DNA of 64,000 nt from Aulostomus chinensis (Eukaryota; Chordata; Actinopteri; Syngnathiformes; Aulostomidae), in contig JBBMOA010000017.1 of the NCBI GenBank assembly GCA_037954235.1, positions 24,334,527-24,398,526 of the forward strand, written 5' to 3'. The position numbers were made by a program, and so were the translations under genes. The notes under the pieces are model-generated. The model was not told where the DNA came from and did not search any database. It worked only from the letters and a program-made list of their open reading frames with translations. Shown one piece after another: positions 49,691 through 60,489 of the stretch. The stretch's first letter is position 1; every line of letters starts with the position of its first letter.

Positions 49691-49880
49691 CTACCATTTG
49701 CTGTGCTAAGCTAACTAGCAGTCAGCTGCTCTCGGTGGGTTAGGGTTAGGGTTAGTGTTAGTTAGGTTAGTTACTCTAAAACTTAGGCACAGAAGGTATC
49801 AATCTTCTTCTCTGGCTCTGGGGAGGATAACAAATAGGTGTATTTCCCCAAAAAGTTAACATGGCCCTTTTTAAATCTGT
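49690..49880 (+). mobile_element. Relic of a common fish repeat with telomere-like insert
   Basis: TGCTAAGCTAACTAGC at 49701-49718, and later GGTATCAATCTTCTTCTCTGGCTCTGGG and AGGTGTATTTCCCCAAAAAGTTAAC, match in order a widespread fish repeat that reads TGCTAAGCTAAGC, ATCAATCTTCTCATC and GCGTATTTCCCAAAATGTC. Between these parts, where the family usually has TCATATTTA-type sequence, there are three GGGTTA units and degenerate GTTAG units at 49737-49770. Family attribution is from memory and the copy is diverged. Confidence 0.5.
49737..49770 (+). repeat. Interstitial telomere-like repeat
   Basis: Three exact GGGTTA units in a row, then GTGTTAGTTAGGTTAG, in the orientation of the G-rich telomere strand. 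The tract is only about 34 bases and far too short for a functional telomere. Confidence 0.8.
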
Positions 49881-51570
49881 AAAAATCCTATCTGCTGTAA
49901 CATTCAGTTTCAGATCTACAGTTTCACTCTAAACCATGCGACACCGGTCCGGCCAAGGATTCAGCAGGTCCAGTTGAGTGTGTCAGTGTGCACGAGCCCC
50001 ATAACACAGTTTTTAAAATCCATTTCTGTAATTAAGGCTTCTTAAACTCCACGTTTGTGAATAAATAATGAGAACATACTTTCTCTTTAGATGAACAAAT
50101 GAAACACAAAACGCGATTTCCTCTGGCGATGATGTGCAAAAGAACGAGCAATTTGATTTAATCCAGCAGCAACGCTCGACATAAAACAATTACCTCTGTG
50201 GGATTACAGAATAATTCTGAATGTGTGTCTTATCAGGCTAAATTAATTTGAGTGATTAACAGTGCCCTCTAATGCCTTTTTTACACTCTTGTCTCTTCTG
50301 CTGCTAATGCTAACCCAACATTATCTTTTAATAGCATGCGGTATGTCAGTTGAATGGCTGCACCCTGGAAGTTTAATAGCCTCTGTGCACTCAACATTCA
50401 CTAACCCATCTCTTATTGTACATTGAACAGGCCAACAATGGGCCGAGGGATTCCCTCTGAGAACGCCGCTCACGCGTGTGGAAATCTTCCTCGGTGTCGT
50501 GAGGGTCCCGAGGTCAGGGGGGTCAACCAAACTGGGTTATGATGTCCATTGAAATGTGGATGATGCTGCTGTAGGGATGACGCATCTCATCCCCAATTAA
50601 AAGTGATGAAACCCCGATGGGGTGGAGAGAAATCAGGGTCTTGGTCTCACACGTCTTACGAGTCCCAAAGGGAAGTAACAAGTTCACGAGACAACGCGGT
50701 ACTGAGCAGGTACGGCTGGCCCAGGTCAAACCAGAACCTTCAGAATCGCCCACCTGACAAACACATTGTGGGTTATCCAAACTAAAATAAACAAACAGGA
50801 ATTACAGCCAAGACAGAACAGAGGTTTTATCATTGTGCTAAAAGTGACAGGAAAAAAGAGACAACCTCTGTCAAGGCCTCGCTGAGCCTGCATCAAAGAG
50901 TGGGACGTTTTCTGTGGGCTATCGATGTTCTCATTCCTCTTTTTGTGGGATTAATCAGCTTGAAAACCTCATTCAATGTTCAGCCATCATAAACTCTCCC
51001 ATGAGGGGTCATTAGAGAGCCCGGCGTGATCCTGAAAGGCTTTCCCCAACGCTTCCACCCTCTGTCCAGAGTGAGATCCCATCAGCGGGAAAGGAAGGAG
51101 AACTACCAGAAAAAAAATATCACAAAAATAGAGGAAAATCAAATACATTTCTCTACAGCAGGAAAACGAGCAGCTTCAGCGATGTTAATAAGCGTAAGCA
51201 ACGACACCATTACTGGTATGTGAAGTATTTTATGGAGCTTGGCAACAGGTGAGTTGATCCACACTCATTATGAACTGCCAGTGTTTGTTCAGTACACTCA
51301 TCTTAGTGCTGGAGCAGATGTGAAACATTAATCAGCTTGAAGGTCTCATTAAATGAACACATCCCTCTCTGCTTCAAATACACGTGCAGCCCGTGAATCT
51401 TTCCTTTATTATTCCTGCGGTTGTTATGTTGAATGATTTGGTGCTTTAGAGGCAGAGCTCTCATCCCTCCGCAGTATTAATGAGCTTTCCTATCGGCACA
51501 AACAAGCCTTCTGCTTGTTTTAGACTGATGATGTGTTGTTTTTGATCGACCAGCGGTTTAATAAGCACAT
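49880..51570. other. Unique sequence with a repeated homeodomain-like word
   Basis: ATTAATCAGCTTGAA(AA/GG)(C/T)CTCATT(C/A)AATG occurs at 50950-50978 and again at 51327-51355, same orientation. Nothing else was recognised and no gene is called. Confidence 0.4.
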
Positions 51571-51576
51571 ACAGGT

Positions 51577-52198
51577 AAGACTCGCTGCTGTCATGGTGAG
51601 CAAAGAGCAGAGCCCGGTGCAGACAATCAGCGAGCGGGAACGTAAGCGTATGAACTGAACACAGCAACAGAGAGTAGAGCAACGCGTCAGGAACCATCAG
51701 GGCCAAACCAAGAGGACAAATGTCCAGTGCAGGGCCTGAAGGAAGGCGCCAATCATGCTGCTTTCAGGTGCTACTCGTTAAGTCAGGAATGTATCATGTG
51801 ACTGAGAGGTACATACCAGGTGTTTGTGTTTGGGTGGGTCAGTGTCAGCTGCTGCATGTGTCTGCTGGTGATGTGGCGGAGCAGGTAACCAAGGCTGATT
51901 GGCCCATCAGTCACAGGTGTTGTCACAGGTGAGTGCTGTTGTTCCTCCAGGATAGAAACGGCTCAGACACAAAGTTGCCCCCCCTCCATAAAAAACAAAC
52001 TGCATCAACCCGCAGCGACTCAGAGGTGCAGCTGCTCGACAGGACCGCCTCCCACTGTGAGCTCGGCTCCGTTTGCTCACCCACGACTGCTCCCGACATG
52101 AACGTGGAGGCCTGCACCGACATGTGACCACACACATCTGAGGGCTGGGCCTCCGCAGTGATTGATTTAGTCGACTTTTCTTCTATTGCATTGCACCA

Positions 52199-52253
<55 letters not shown>
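51577..52253 (+). repeat. Duplicated block B, copy 2 (empty SINE site)
   Basis: Partner of 48568-49342. It lacks the SINE but has about 280 bases (51724-52002) that copy 1 does not. Its last 199 bases before the (TG)n tract (52201-52253) are identical by eye to copy 1. Confidence 0.85.
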
Positions 52254-52256
<3 letters not shown>

Positions 52257-52259
52257 TGA

Positions 52260-55200
52260 CAGGGCTTTTTTGTGTACAGCTGTGCTTGAAAGGTCATTTG
52301 ATGGCTTGTATTGGCAGCCCATTCTCCACTGTTCCTGCTGTCTTGATAATCCTGGTCGGCTCGTCTCCTCTCCATAAGTCAAGAGTCCACCACACTGAGA
52401 TATTGAAACAAGGATGTTCTCAACTGAGATTTACAAAATGTCAAGACCGACCCCCTGACCAGATCCTGAAGACCCCACTGATTGGGTCCGGCCATGTCTG
52501 CTTTCAATGAAGATATAATGCAAAAATGTCCAGCTGAGTGTGAGGCAGCTGTATGTGGTCCTAAGCAGGTTCCCAATTTGTTCAGAGGTTAGAAGTTTCT
52601 CTGTTCCTCCAGCATTGTTTTATGAGCTGGACGTCCAGCACTGTTATCAATGAGAAACCCGAGCAAAGTCCAACCCATTATTTGGAGAAAGAAGCACCGA
52701 TGAATGTGCCGGATGCATAAGACAGCACTTCACTTTGAGTCGATAGAGGCAGACACAAACATTACAAAGACTGAGACATCGCAGTTGTTTTGACCTTGGT
52801 AGACTTTGTCTTGTCTCCTCTCAAGACAACATTATTTGCAGCTACATAATTCCACAAAGAAGAAAGTTACTTTTTAAGAACTTTTTTTGACACTCACTTT
52901 GACTTTGTGTTCCATATGAAGCCGTAGCTGAATTTACTATATAAAAAAAAACAGATTGGAAGTCTCTCCATTACTGGAGACTGACACCATAAACCTTTAA
53001 AATGCCGCCTGCTTTCAAACACCCTTTGGGAAATGCATATATCTGTTAGAGGGGAGAAGACGCATATGAAAACATTCTGAAGAGGGTTTAATAACCTGCA
53101 GCACAGTTGAAGAAACAGGAACATTTGGTGTCCCAGGTGCCGCTGCTCAAATCCTCAGGTATCCTCAATCTGTTGAGATTTGGAGAGGAAGGACGTGGCA
53201 GGAATAATTACTCTCACACAGCCAGTTTGTGACGACCCCCCCCCCCCCCCCATCTATACATGTACGTATACCCCCAAATAAAAAGTGAGCAGTGGTGTGT
53301 GCGATCACTAGAGATTCATGATTCAGGAAAAAGCTTAATTATCTGTCACAAGTAGCAGACATTTCACCCTGACAGACACAAAAGTGCACATTTAACAACC
53401 CATTTCAAACAAACAGCAACACTCCAATACTCAGCAGGACAGCAGTGCAACAGCTGGAATAAAAGACTTTGTGTAAGTTGATGGCCCTCTTGCAGCCCGC
53501 CGCCCGCTTTACATTCTCCTGTCAAGGAGGGTTATTCTTCATGTCTGTCTGATAGGAGCTCAGAGAGAACAATTTTATTTTCCTGACATAGCATTCACTG
53601 GAACATGGTAATGGCTGGCTGCATGTCTTCGTTGTAGCTTGTACAGTGTGTAGTTCTTTTATTTAAAGGGCCTTTTTTTTTTTTTTGCTTTTCTTTATTA
53701 TTTGTGTTCCTCACATCTCTCTGCTTTGAAATATGGCCGCTAACATCATGGCTGCTGCGGTTTGTTCGGGGGTCTAATCCATTACTCGATAGGCTTCTAC
53801 TTGCTGGTGTCACATGAAACCTCTTTAATAAATCTTCTCAGTGAGGATTATAATGTTTGGTGCTCCTATTATTTTGTCAACTGTAATTAATACAAATGGG
53901 TGAGTGTACGTGTCCTATAATGCACCAAATGAGAGAACACTTTACTGCAAGACCACGAGACAACTAGCATTCAGTGTCCAAAGCCAAAAATTAAACATCA
54001 GATGCAAAATCTGTTGATGATCACAACTGCTTTGATTCCCAGCCCCGTCAAACCCAAATGAACTGTCGCTGTGTATCTTTCAATTACCTTTTGGCACAAG
54101 AACCACAGGAGGAGCCGCCGGAGCCTGAAGACTCCCTGCAGCCATCAACCCTCCTCTCAACTACCCACTCCTTATCCTAAATAAACCCAAATGTAAAGAC
54201 TCCTCACGCCATTTATTCACATATTTATCTCTTTTAGTGTCGTCGTCTTTCGTGATTTTAAGACGGAAGGCTTGAGTCGATCATTCCTTTGCCTCCTCGT
54301 CTGTGTGGAAACGGCACAAATCCCATTCCTTTCTCTGTGTTTGGAGCGAGAGAAAGAAAAAAAGTCTGACACTTGAATGAACAGAAGTGACCAAAAAATA
54401 AGGTTTTCTTATGTTTGCATGTGCTGAGTTTCAGCCAGTGTGTATGTGGACTTACAGACTGCAGATGTTTGTCTGTGGAAACAAGCTTTTTGCACTTTTA
54501 GTGTCGTGCGCTAATGTGTTTTATTTCACATTGTGTTGTGTTACACAAATATTGTAAATGATTGCATTTATTGACTATGAATGACCAGAGGTGTCCCCTC
54601 TGCCGCTCTGCATTTACACATTCTAATTGCCTGCCGTGTTCTTGCTGGAATATCTGAAGTCTCGGTGAATAATTTCACATCACTCATTTACATCCTATGG
54701 AGTACAGTCATTAAGACATCGTGGGTGTGCATGGGTAATTACTTACACTGCATTATTAATTCTCCCTCATCCCAGCAGTAGCTGCTGATACTGCATGTTT
54801 CAGACAGGTGATTATAATAGACCAGACAGTTGCTTCTTCTCATGATGGGCAGCTGTCAAGACTCATCACTGAGTTCTAAACACATCTGTCATGAATATGG
54901 GAAGTTTATTTTTGACTTTTTGAATATTCTTCCCTCCCTGCACGTCACCAAGTCAAAGTCTCGTAAGCGTGCGTGAAACATGGAGGATTACACTGAACAA
55001 GAGCTGAGAGGCTACACAAGAAGCAAGCAGTGGTTCCCTCGGGTGAGGTGACACGTGTCATCATTTCATACAAATAACACCAGACGTTCAATTATTAGAC
55101 AACGGGGGCATGATGCTGGAGCAACAGGAGAGGTCAGAGGTCATCCCCTATCAGAGTTTATGGAACCAATTAATAAAAAGTTTTCTGTGAATGCTTATTT

Positions 55201-56130
55201 TCGCCATTAAGCTTTGTAGGGTGTTAGTATGCATATTTATTCATTTTGTCATAAATATGTATATTTTTAGGGGTGTAAGGTGGGTTTAAGGGCATGGAGA
55301 ACGGACAAAAACCAGCCTGTCTGCTCAAGACTGAAATGCTAAAGGAAAAAACAGAGGCAGAGCTAAAAATTCAGCTTGAGTTTGGAACGACAAGCGTCTC
55401 ATTTCAAGTTGTAAGTCGTCATTTGATTGTTTGTTAGTGTAAAATATGTCTTAGCACAGCTTTAATTTTTGAGTATCATCTTGGTAATGTCATAATCGAA
55501 CAAATGCTAAATTGCTTTTAAAACCTGTTCATTATTTTGTACCAGATATACATATTTAAGCATGCTAATTATTTCCCCCTTAAGCATTGATTGATTTAAT
55601 ATAATAGGATCAGGTTGTGTTTGTGAAAAGCTTCTAATCCCTGTGATATTAGTATAATCGTTGTGTGTCTCCCGTTAAAATGCACATTGGGCTAAATTAA
55701 AAGCAATTCACACTGTCAGTGTGTCTGGAGGCAAACAGCCCGATCATCCACATGTGGTGAGCCACCATAAAAGACAGCGTTGCGGTTTCCCCGGGCGGAG
55801 CAGAGGAAAGTATCAGCCTCAGTTTATAGCGCTCTGTCAGGGCTGGTTTGTGCTACAAAGGTGAACTTGACAATCTGCTGAAATACGTTTGTTCCTTAGA
55901 GCCTTTTGTCCACCAAAAACAGAATGACTCATGGTAAGTTTTCACTTAATAGTTGTCTAACTGGGAGAGAATAAAGATCCACTGGCTCTCACCAGACTTC
56001 ACATCATATTCCCATCACGACATCACAAATCCTGCACTGAAACATCCTCACATTTCACGCCTCACATGTGATAATTTAGAGGCAAATCCAAGAATATAAC
56101 TCTCCAAAATAAAGAGGTGATGTTGTCTCA
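52260..56130. other. Unique non-coding sequence
   Basis: Poly(C) at 53236-53251 and a T run near 53672-53686 are the only simple tracts. The block 55530-55720 is TAAT/ATTA-rich and homopolymer-poor and may be conserved. No exon or transposon recognised. Confidence 0.4.
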
Positions 56131-56135
56131 GTCCA

Positions 56136-56211
56136 CCTTGAGTTTCAGTTTCTGTCTCTCCTGCTCCGTGACAGCCAGAGAGCCAGAGATGGGTGTCAGG
56201 ACCTTTGACGC
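56136..56211 (-). CDS. Weak candidate terminal coding exon
   Basis: On the minus strand, a frame reading ASKVLTPISGSLAVTEQERQ, then KLKLKVD, ends at TGA (plus 56136-56138). The C-terminus is charged and helix-like and could be real. The only acceptor (AACTTCAG) has a weak pyrimidine tract, and no minus-strand poly(A) signal was found close by. I do not recognise the peptide. Another frame on the same strand is also open, so this may be chance. Confidence 0.2.
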
Positions 56212-56219
56212 TTCTGAAG

Positions 56220-56925
56220 TTGACAGGCGAGTCCCAGGGCATTGCCACTTCTCTCACTGTGTTATCTCTGTGTAGATAACCGCAGGATCTGTTAGCAGGT
56301 GCCATTCAAAGGTGTGTGCTGGAAGTAGAAGCTACGGGTTGGCAAACTGCAGATGACACTTGAGCTAAAGGGTGATCCCTGACAGGAGACAGATGGGTGA
56401 CACGGTCTGCCTCCACTCCTCTGTCTGTGTAACAGAGAGCCTGCGCTACGGGCGTGTATGAAGGGTTCCTTCTGCTTTTGTAAACTCAGAAATATAGAGG
56501 TACTGAAGCCAGACAATACAGGCATTCGTTGTTCTCGTCAACAAATGCAATGAAAAGACCAAAGGGGGCATATAGGAAAAAATGTACCTCGGAACTCTGT
56601 TGGTGATATTCCCGCCCACATATTCAGAGGCTGAGTTTTAAATCTTTAAAGGCCTCAAATATTTCTTTAAAGCTTATTTTCTCCCAAGCCTCTTATAGTG
56701 AAGGATGGGGTGCTTCACAGTCTTAGTATCCTGCCACTACATCAGCTACGGCTACATAACCGACGCTCCTATGTCACCATATTTTTGTCTGTTGTGTCGC
56801 CTGTTCTCTCACTTTGTCTGTCAAACATTTGAACAGAAAGATTTCATAACTCACACTGCTGTATGAATCGAAGCACCAAATCAGGAGGAAATGGGCGTTC
56901 GTGAGGCAGCTGGTGTGTCTCTTAA
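56220..56925. other. Unique non-coding sequence
   Basis: No gene or repeat family recognised. The LINE relic begins somewhere near the end of this stretch. Confidence 0.35.
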
Positions 56926-56929
56926 CAGC

Positions 56930-57560
56930 GGTTCAATGGAGTGTGGGGTCCCACAAGACACTCGACTTAGACCACTCCTCTTTCTTGTATATAAATGCCC
57001 TGGAGGATGTTTCCTCATGTTCATGTTTGATATGCAGATGACACTGAAGTCTTGGTTGAAGAAAGTGTAATCAAATCTGTTTGGGTCAAAGATAAAATTG
57101 AAAAGGTTCCCCGGTGATGACAGAGCTCTGGAGTCGGTATATCATCTCGCTGTGTGCCTGGTGGCTGTGGGAGGAGGACCAGGATGGGAAGATGCTCCTA
57201 AAGGTCAACAAAAGAACACGCTTCTTAGCCAGCGTTTGAAAACATCTGGACAGGAGAGCAACGATGACCCTGACAAGAGCTCCTGTCCTACTTTAGTTTG
57301 TGACCCATGAATAACGGGCTCCTTCTTCATGGTGCAGTGACTTTCTACCTCAAAAACAAATGTCAAACTTCTCAAAACAAGATAGTCGGAGGTTATTCTG
57401 AGTCTCCCCACTCAAAGTCACCCTGACCGCTCACATTAGGAGTGTGGGGCGCTTTAAATATCAGACTGAGGAGTGATCCCTCTCTCAGTGAAGCACATTC
57501 ACAGCCATTCCACTTGCCATTTATTTTACTTTATTTATGTGTTTATGTATTTTGTAATTA
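56930..57560 (+). mobile_element. LINE relic with reverse-transcriptase motifs
   Basis: Two reverse-transcriptase motifs are visible. CGVPQ at 56942-56956 is followed by a block that reads PLLFLVY, the region before the catalytic motif. YADDTEVLVEE starts at 57031, with the catalytic Asp pair intact at 57037-57042. The two lie in different frames, so there is at least one frameshift. The later sequence is frame-broken and runs into an AT-rich stretch (57515-57560) that resembles a 3' UTR. LINEs encode an enzyme that copies their RNA at the insertion site; this copy is dead. The clade (CR1/L2 or Rex1) is a guess. Confidence 0.65.
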
Positions 57561-58245
57561 TGGCATCACTGCCATATCAGCGCTAATGATAGCAAATCAA
57601 CAGCACCAGCATCGTTGCTGAAGTGCATCGCTGGTCTGGATCAGTTATCACTTTAAATCAGGAACAAACCTGAGAAGAATGTTAAAGGAGATGTAGAGCT
57701 TCGTCACGGGGCGAGCCGTACGGACGCAGCCTTTGATCAAGACGTGGTTCCGAGGCACCGAGGGTTTCATCATTCATTAGAAAAGATGCCACTCAACATT
57801 TCTTTGTCATTCAGTCCTGATGAAACGCCCTTCATCTGCTGCAGCAGCAAACAGCGTGAGATAGTGACATCATTTATTCATACAGGAAACTTGTTCACTG
57901 TAGTTCATCATCCTGTAGGGCAAATATTTGTGAGGACGAGTCACACATGTGAGGTTATGCCGCAGGGTGATAACGCCGCACACAGAATTCATTGAAGGAA
58001 TTACAGGCTGAAATAAATGAAGTCTTTGCAGCAGCTGCAGTGTGTAAGGAGCAATTGTACAAATGTCTTGAAGTTTGGGGAGAAAAGGAGACAGACTGAG
58101 CTTTAAGACAAATCAGCGCTGCATCAGGCGTCTGACAGCTGCACAATCGAACGGACAAAGCCTGAACGAGATCGTACAGATTAGTTGAAATTATTCCTCC
58201 AGCCATTTAATTCATTTACTTTGATCACATTTTTCACCGATTCAA
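57560..58245. other. Unique non-coding sequence
   Basis: Nothing recognised. Short open frames lack splice context. Confidence 0.35.
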
Positions 58246-58715
58246 CATCCATCCATCCATCCTCCACTGCCTATCCTATATTGGCTCGTGGAGGTACTGC
58301 ATCCAACAGGAAACCCCCAAATTCCGTTTGCCCAGCCTTATCCACAAGCTCTGGAGGATCTCGAGGTGTTCCCAGGCCAGCATGGAGACATAATCCATCC
58401 ACCGGGTCCTCAGCCTGTCTGGCCTCCTCCCATCTGGATGTGCGTCATATCCTAACCAGATGCCTGAACCAGCTCATCTGGCTCCTCTCGAACAAAGCAG
58501 CAGCTCTACTCTGAGTCCCTCACGGAGGACTGACATGCTCCCCGTCTCCCGAGGAGAGACGCCTGCCTCCCACCTGAGGAAACCACTTTGGCCACTTGTA
58601 TCCAGGATCTCAGTGTTTTGGTCATGACCCGTATTTCATTAACTGGGGCGAGAGCAGGAACAAAGACAAGATGGAGAGATTTGCGTTCTGGCTCAACTCT
58701 TTTTTTCATCTCAGC
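58246..58715 (-). mobile_element. RTE-clade (Rex3-like) LINE 3' end, decayed
   Basis: Read on the minus strand, the sequence translates in pieces to the C-terminal part of fish RTE-type LINE proteins. In order, the plus-strand positions are 58700-58590 (VPALAPVNEIRV..., corresponding to the VPTLTYGHE segment), 58510-58460 (ERSQMSWFRHLVR) and 58390-58350 (RWMDYVSMLAWEHLEI). It ends in a (TGGA)n tail at 58247-58263. At least two frameshifts separate the pieces, so it is non-functional. The W-x-x-HLVR and RTRW-x-DYVS-x-LAWE pattern is highly typical, so the LINE call is firm; the Rex3-like label is from memory. Confidence 0.8.
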
Positions 58716-58719
58716 GGTG

Positions 58720-60275
58720 CAGTCAAGTGAGCATTCATTTGTTAGCTACATAGCAAAACCGCTGTGTGAGTGTGTCTTCGAACCGTGTCTTCGAACCGTG
58801 TCTTCATCCCCCACAAAAACACGGCTCTTCTCCTGCTGGCTCAACTGCATTCATATCCAGTACAAGGTTTGTCCCGGATCGGAATGAATAAGAATCCCAG
58901 ACCTCCTCAGAAACTGTCATTTTTCTCCCTCTGTTTGAGCCCCCCCACCACTCCCCCACCCCAAAAAAGAAAAAAAAATCAATATCAGGATAATTTGTGC
59001 CACTTGAGCACATTTATTCTTGGAATAACGTATATTGATCTCCTCGAGAGACTTCTGAATATCTGGTGAGGTGTTGCATTTTCAGACCCAATCACAATCT
59101 GAGAGACTTAAACGAGAAGTTTTGAAAGTTAGATTTCTGATGCAGCAGCTCGTCCCATGACGTCTCCCTCCCACTGGACGCCTTTTACAGAGGAAACGCT
59201 TTCTAGTCAGACGTCTTTTTTCCCCCCACTCGTTGGTCATTGCACCCAGGTGTGTGCTGTATGCCCTTCTGCCAATTTAAAAGCACAGTAAGTGACCGTA
59301 CTACTGCACGTGTTGCTGCACAGACTTTCCAGCTTTCACTGATTCCTGCACAGGAAGCTTTCCCTCTTCAATCAGCAGCAGCAGCTGGTGGTCATTTGTC
59401 ATTGTCTGGGCGACGACAAAAACCAGTGTGGTGTGTACAGTCAAAAAAAGACATGCTTCATATGACCATTGACATCGAACGCTGTTCGTTTGAGGGCGGG
59501 GGTGTGTGGGGGGGACTGAAAGCATTCCAGACAAAGGAAGGTTCAATACACTCTACAAGGGTCTCTCACATTTTTAAAAGCTCTGTTCCTGGGGTCGATT
59601 GAGGTCTTCAAAACTCTTCTGGCTCTCTGTGGGAATTGAAAATAACAAGCTTCATCCTGCCTCTTATTCTGATGTAAGCGGCGTGTGGACTTATCACATG
59701 GAAACTTTTAGACAAAGGTCAGGGTGCTGTGGGTCACCGTCCCACAGGAGGTTGAGGACGCAGGAGGGTCGTGGGTGGTTATGGCAGAAGCTTAATCATA
59801 ACTATATATTTAGTTTGGTAAGAGGAAGTTTCATAAACCTGACATTTATTCACTGCCGTGCTATGGAGCGTAAATAAGAGCAGATTAAAGGCAGTGGTGC
59901 AATGAGGGAATTTTAAATTAAAAAAAAAAACGTGGGGGGGGGGGGTTATCTAATCAGAAAATCTGCTCGGTGTAAATTAATGACTATAAAATATGTTCAT
60001 CATAAATATTTCATACGGTAGAATCAAATGTTGAGTTCTTCTGCATTCATAATTAGTGAAACAAATGGTCATTAGAGGAGAGAAAATAGCAGCTTGTCAT
60101 GCTGCCCAAATGTCATCTCAGCTTTGTAGATTTTTCTGAGGAACATTTCTATCACAGAGCTGCACTTCTATGGTCTCTCAGAGCCAATAAATGTAACATG
60201 CACCAGCGGCCATGACAGAAGTCATGTGAGTCCACTCACGTTTCATTTCGAGTTCCCTCAAGTTATTTTCATCCC
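58720..60275. other. Unique non-coding sequence
   Basis: A 13-base unit TGTCTTCGAACCG is repeated at 58773-58798 with a third partial copy. Poly(A)/poly(G) lies at 59920-59945. The block 60000-60140 is TAAT-rich and possibly conserved. No gene was recognised. Confidence 0.4.
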
Positions 60276-60280
60276 GACAG

Positions 60281-60439
60281 ATCACCAGCTACGATGGCGT
60301 GCTGGACGCGGCTTCGCTGGCCTGCCCCCGGATCGGTTCCTGTCTGCTGTTCCATCAAATGTTTGGAGAGAACAGCATGGCTGTTTTCACATCCATCACC
60401 AGTGACACATTTCACGGCACGGACGGGAATTCACACTAG
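60281..60439 (+). CDS. Weak candidate terminal exon
   Basis: A fair acceptor, AGTTATTTTCATCCCGACAG, ends at 60280. It is followed by a 52-codon open frame starting ITSYDGVLDAASLACPRIG, with TAG at 60437-60439, in a locally CpG-rich stretch. AATAAA lies at 60482-60487, 43 bases after the stop. Another frame (from ATG at 60293) is also open, which weakens the coding case. I recognise no domain and no partner exon. Confidence 0.25.
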   Translation: MTSYDGVLDAASLACPRIGSCLLFHQMFGENSMAVFTSITSDTFHGTDGNSH

Positions 60440-60489
60440 AAAAATGCACGCAGGCTAGTCGAGCTGACTCGTTTACGCTGAAATAAAAG

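Noticed and set aside
49737..49770. Chromosome end
   Set aside because: Only three exact telomere units, with unique sequence on both sides.
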